From positions 1 through 7,572 of the forward strand of contig JBAXAR010000095.1 of NCBI GenBank assembly GCA_037142475.1: 7,572 bases of DNA. Direction: 5' to 3'. Below are positions 6,341 to 7,572 of the stretch, piece by piece. The stretch is from CAIUMH01 sp037142475. Its GTDB lineage: Bacteria; Actinomycetota; Acidimicrobiia; Acidimicrobiales; RAAP-2. Made by a program: the position numbers and the translations under genes. Positions within the stretch are counted from its first letter, which is position 1; every line of letters begins with the position of its first letter. The notes under the pieces were generated by a model. That model searched no databases. It was given only the letters and a program-made list of their open reading frames with translations, and was not told where the DNA came from.

Positions 6341-6346
6341 TCGACC

Positions 6347-6985
6347 ATGGACATGATTCGCAGGGTTGAACACACGTCCGCAACGGTCCGGGAGGCACAG
6401 CGGGTGCTTCTTGAGCACCTCGGGGCGCTCACGCTTGATCCGTCTCAGGCCAGCCGCCTTCCGGGGTGGACGATCGGCCACGTGTTGACCCATCTCGCCC
6501 GGAATGCTGACAGCGTCGTGCGCCGCCTGGAGGCATCCGCCCGGGGCGAGGTGGTCTCGCAGTATGCCGGCGGAGCCGAGGGTCGTTCACACGAAATCGA
6601 ACAGGGCTGCTCTCGGCCCTACGAGGTTCAGGTCGTTGATCTCATTGCGTCATGCGAGGGTCTCGATGCCCATGTGTGGACAGTCCCAGACGAGGCATGG
6701 AGTTTCGAGACGCCATCGACGAGCGGAGAAATGCAGCCCGGTCTCGTGGTGCTGGCGCGTCGCCAGAGGGAGGTCATCATTCACCACAGCGACCTCGGGA
6801 TCGGTTTTGGCCCCGAGCAGTGGCCCATCTCGTTCGCCGAGCAGCTCGTCGATGAACTCCTCAATGATGTGCCCGACCGGTCTGATCCTCGTCGCCTTGC
6901 CGGTTGGCTGACCGATCGCTCTGGACCACCACCAATTGCTCCATGGGGCGAGGTCGCACCGAACCGAGATCCTCAGGCCACGTAG
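6347..6985 (+). CDS. Maleylpyruvate isomerase family mycothiol-dependent enzyme (MDMPI/DinB-like fold)
   Basis: This 212-residue protein belongs to the mycothiol-dependent maleylpyruvate isomerase family, a DinB-like metal-binding helical bundle found mainly in actinobacteria. The N-terminal PGWTIGHVLTHLARNAD (39-55) is the family hallmark and supplies His49. REVIIHHSDLG (141-151) supplies Glu142 and His146 with the E-x3-H spacing, corresponding to the His/Glu/His metal site of the Corynebacterium enzyme (His52, Glu144, His148). The middle segment with EIEQGCSRP (83-91) and the short C-terminal domain also fit. With its metal ligands intact it should be active, but the substrate is unknown: many relatives conjugate or isomerise substrates with mycothiol and do not handle maleylpyruvate. 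No gentisate-pathway genes are nearby. It diverges from the SDR gene across 48 bases and overlaps the convergent ADP-ribosylglycohydrolase by 13 bases. The ATG at 6347 is preferred over the one at 6353 because of the -10 spacing. Confidence 0.88.
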   Translation: MDMIRRVEHTSATVREAQRVLLEHLGALTLDPSQASRLPGWTIGHVLTHLARNADSVVRRLEASARGEVVSQYAGGAEGRSHEIEQGCSRPYEVQVVDLIASCEGLDAHVWTVPDEAWSFETPSTSGEMQPGLVVLARRQREVIIHHSDLGIGFGPEQWPISFAEQLVDELLNDVPDRSDPRRLAGWLTDRSGPPPIAPWGEVAPNRDPQAT

Positions 6986-7572
6986 CGCCCGAATAGGTGG
7001 GCGAAGTCCGAATCAGGCACATCGGACCTGGGTTCCCCCACGGCCCACAGCACACAGTCGTCAGCGATCATTTCTATGAGGTCGGCCCCGTCGAGCGCGT
7101 TGATCCATGTGATCGGAATAGCGGCAACCCCGTGAGCGGCTCCGAGCAGGTTCCCGCAAATCGATCCAGTTGAGTCGGTGTCTCCCGAGTGGTTGACCGA
7201 GGCGAGCAGACCGCTCTCGAGATCCGGGGCGTTCACGGCACACGCCACCGCGATCGCCAGCGCCTCCTCGGCCACCCACCCTGCACCGAGCTCACTGTCG
7301 ATGACCTCAGGCGATGGTGGGGCCAATGCACCGACCTCGATGGCTCGGCCGACGTGTTCGCGGAGAACCTCAGTCGTTAAGTGCTTGGACGACTCGTAGG
7401 CCTCGCCGATTGAGGCGCCCGCCATGATCAAGTGGATCATGGCAGCGAAGAGGCCTGCGGCGTGGAATCCCTCTGGGTGCCCGTGGGTAATCGCCGCGCA
7501 CTCCACCCCCGCTGCATACGCCTCCTCAGCGGACCCGCCCACCGGGACGCCGGGGGTCAGGAACCCTGCTGG
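6973..7572 (-). CDS. ADP-ribosylglycohydrolase family protein, C-terminal part (5' end beyond the window)
   Basis: This is the last 199 residues of a DraG/ARH-type ADP-ribosylglycohydrolase, a Mg-dependent all-helical enzyme that removes ADP-ribose from proteins or small molecules. The frame is open to the right edge. A GTG at 7542 should not be taken as its start, because the residues before it (PAGFLTP, 1-7) match the end of the family's MRxAPxG-x-L segment. Visible motifs are ITHGHPEG (28-35), LGAGWVAEEALAIA (approximately 90-103), the dinuclear metal motif NHSGDTDSTGSICGN (approximately 123-137) with its Asp-x-Asp, and IPITWINAL (150-158). The N-terminal metal-binding part lies outside the window. 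The target is unknown, and no ADP-ribosyltransferase or nitrogenase gene is visible. Its 3' end overlaps the convergent isomerase-family gene by 13 bases. Confidence 0.93.
   Translation of the reverse strand, partial: PAGFLTPGVPVGGSAEEAYAAGVECAAITHGHPEGFHAAGLFAAMIHLIMAGASIGEAYESSKHLTTEVLREHVGRAIEVGALAPPSPEVIDSELGAGWVAEEALAIAVACAVNAPDLESGLLASVNHSGDTDSTGSICGNLLGAAHGVAAIPITWINALDGADLIEMIADDCVLWAVGEPRSDVPDSDFAHLFGRYVA

Noticed and set aside
6299..6493. 65-codon N-terminal extension of the SDR frame
   Set aside because: It is Arg-rich with no SDR features, covers the divergent gene's start and promoter, and the Rossmann motif sits at the normal distance from the ATG at 6298.
6973..7542. Complete short ADP-ribosylglycohydrolase starting at the GTG at 7542
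   Set aside because: The frame stays open to the window edge and the upstream residues match the family. The conserved N-terminal half is simply outside the window.

Overview
The window is G+C-rich and almost entirely coding. It looks like a chromosomal stretch from an actinobacterium. This rests on a mycothiol-dependent maleylpyruvate isomerase-type gene (mycothiol is an actinobacterial thiol), a short actinobacterial-style MenE, an actinobacterial-style MenA, and apparent leaderless starts with a TAnnnT -10 just upstream. A non-mycobacterial lineage, possibly an Acidimicrobiia-type one, is my guess because MenB is of the E. coli (glycine, bicarbonate-dependent) type and not the mycobacterial (aspartate) type. 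I cannot prove the lineage from the sequence alone.

Positions 1-5538 hold five genes of the classical o-succinylbenzoate route to menaquinone: menD (-), menH (+), menA (-), menB (-) and menE (+). Together they cover SEPHCHC synthesis (MenD), SHCHC synthesis (MenH), activation of o-succinylbenzoate to its CoA ester (MenE), ring closure to DHNA-CoA (MenB) and prenylation of DHNA (MenA). MenF, MenC, the DHNA-CoA thioesterase and the final methyltransferase MenG are not in the window. The genes do not form one operon. They alternate between strands, with divergent starts packed head to head (menD/menH, menB/menE), a coupled menB-menA pair, and overlapping 3' ends (menH/menA).

Positions 5531-7572 hold a short-chain dehydrogenase (-), a divergent mycothiol-dependent maleylpyruvate isomerase-family gene (+), and the C-terminal part of an ADP-ribosylglycohydrolase (-) that runs off the right edge. 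Positions 3-56 may be the tail of a convergent gene entering from the left. No RNA gene, mobile element, CRISPR array or clear hairpin terminator was found, and no gap between genes exceeds about 62 bases.

The most interesting signals are in the layout. Five gene starts have a TAnnnT hexamer 5-8 bases upstream, which points to leaderless mRNAs. The divergent pairs have interlocked promoters, and every convergent pair overlaps at the 3' ends. I see no convincing new multi-gene system here. This is mainly a menaquinone biosynthesis locus with an unusually compact, strand-alternating arrangement.
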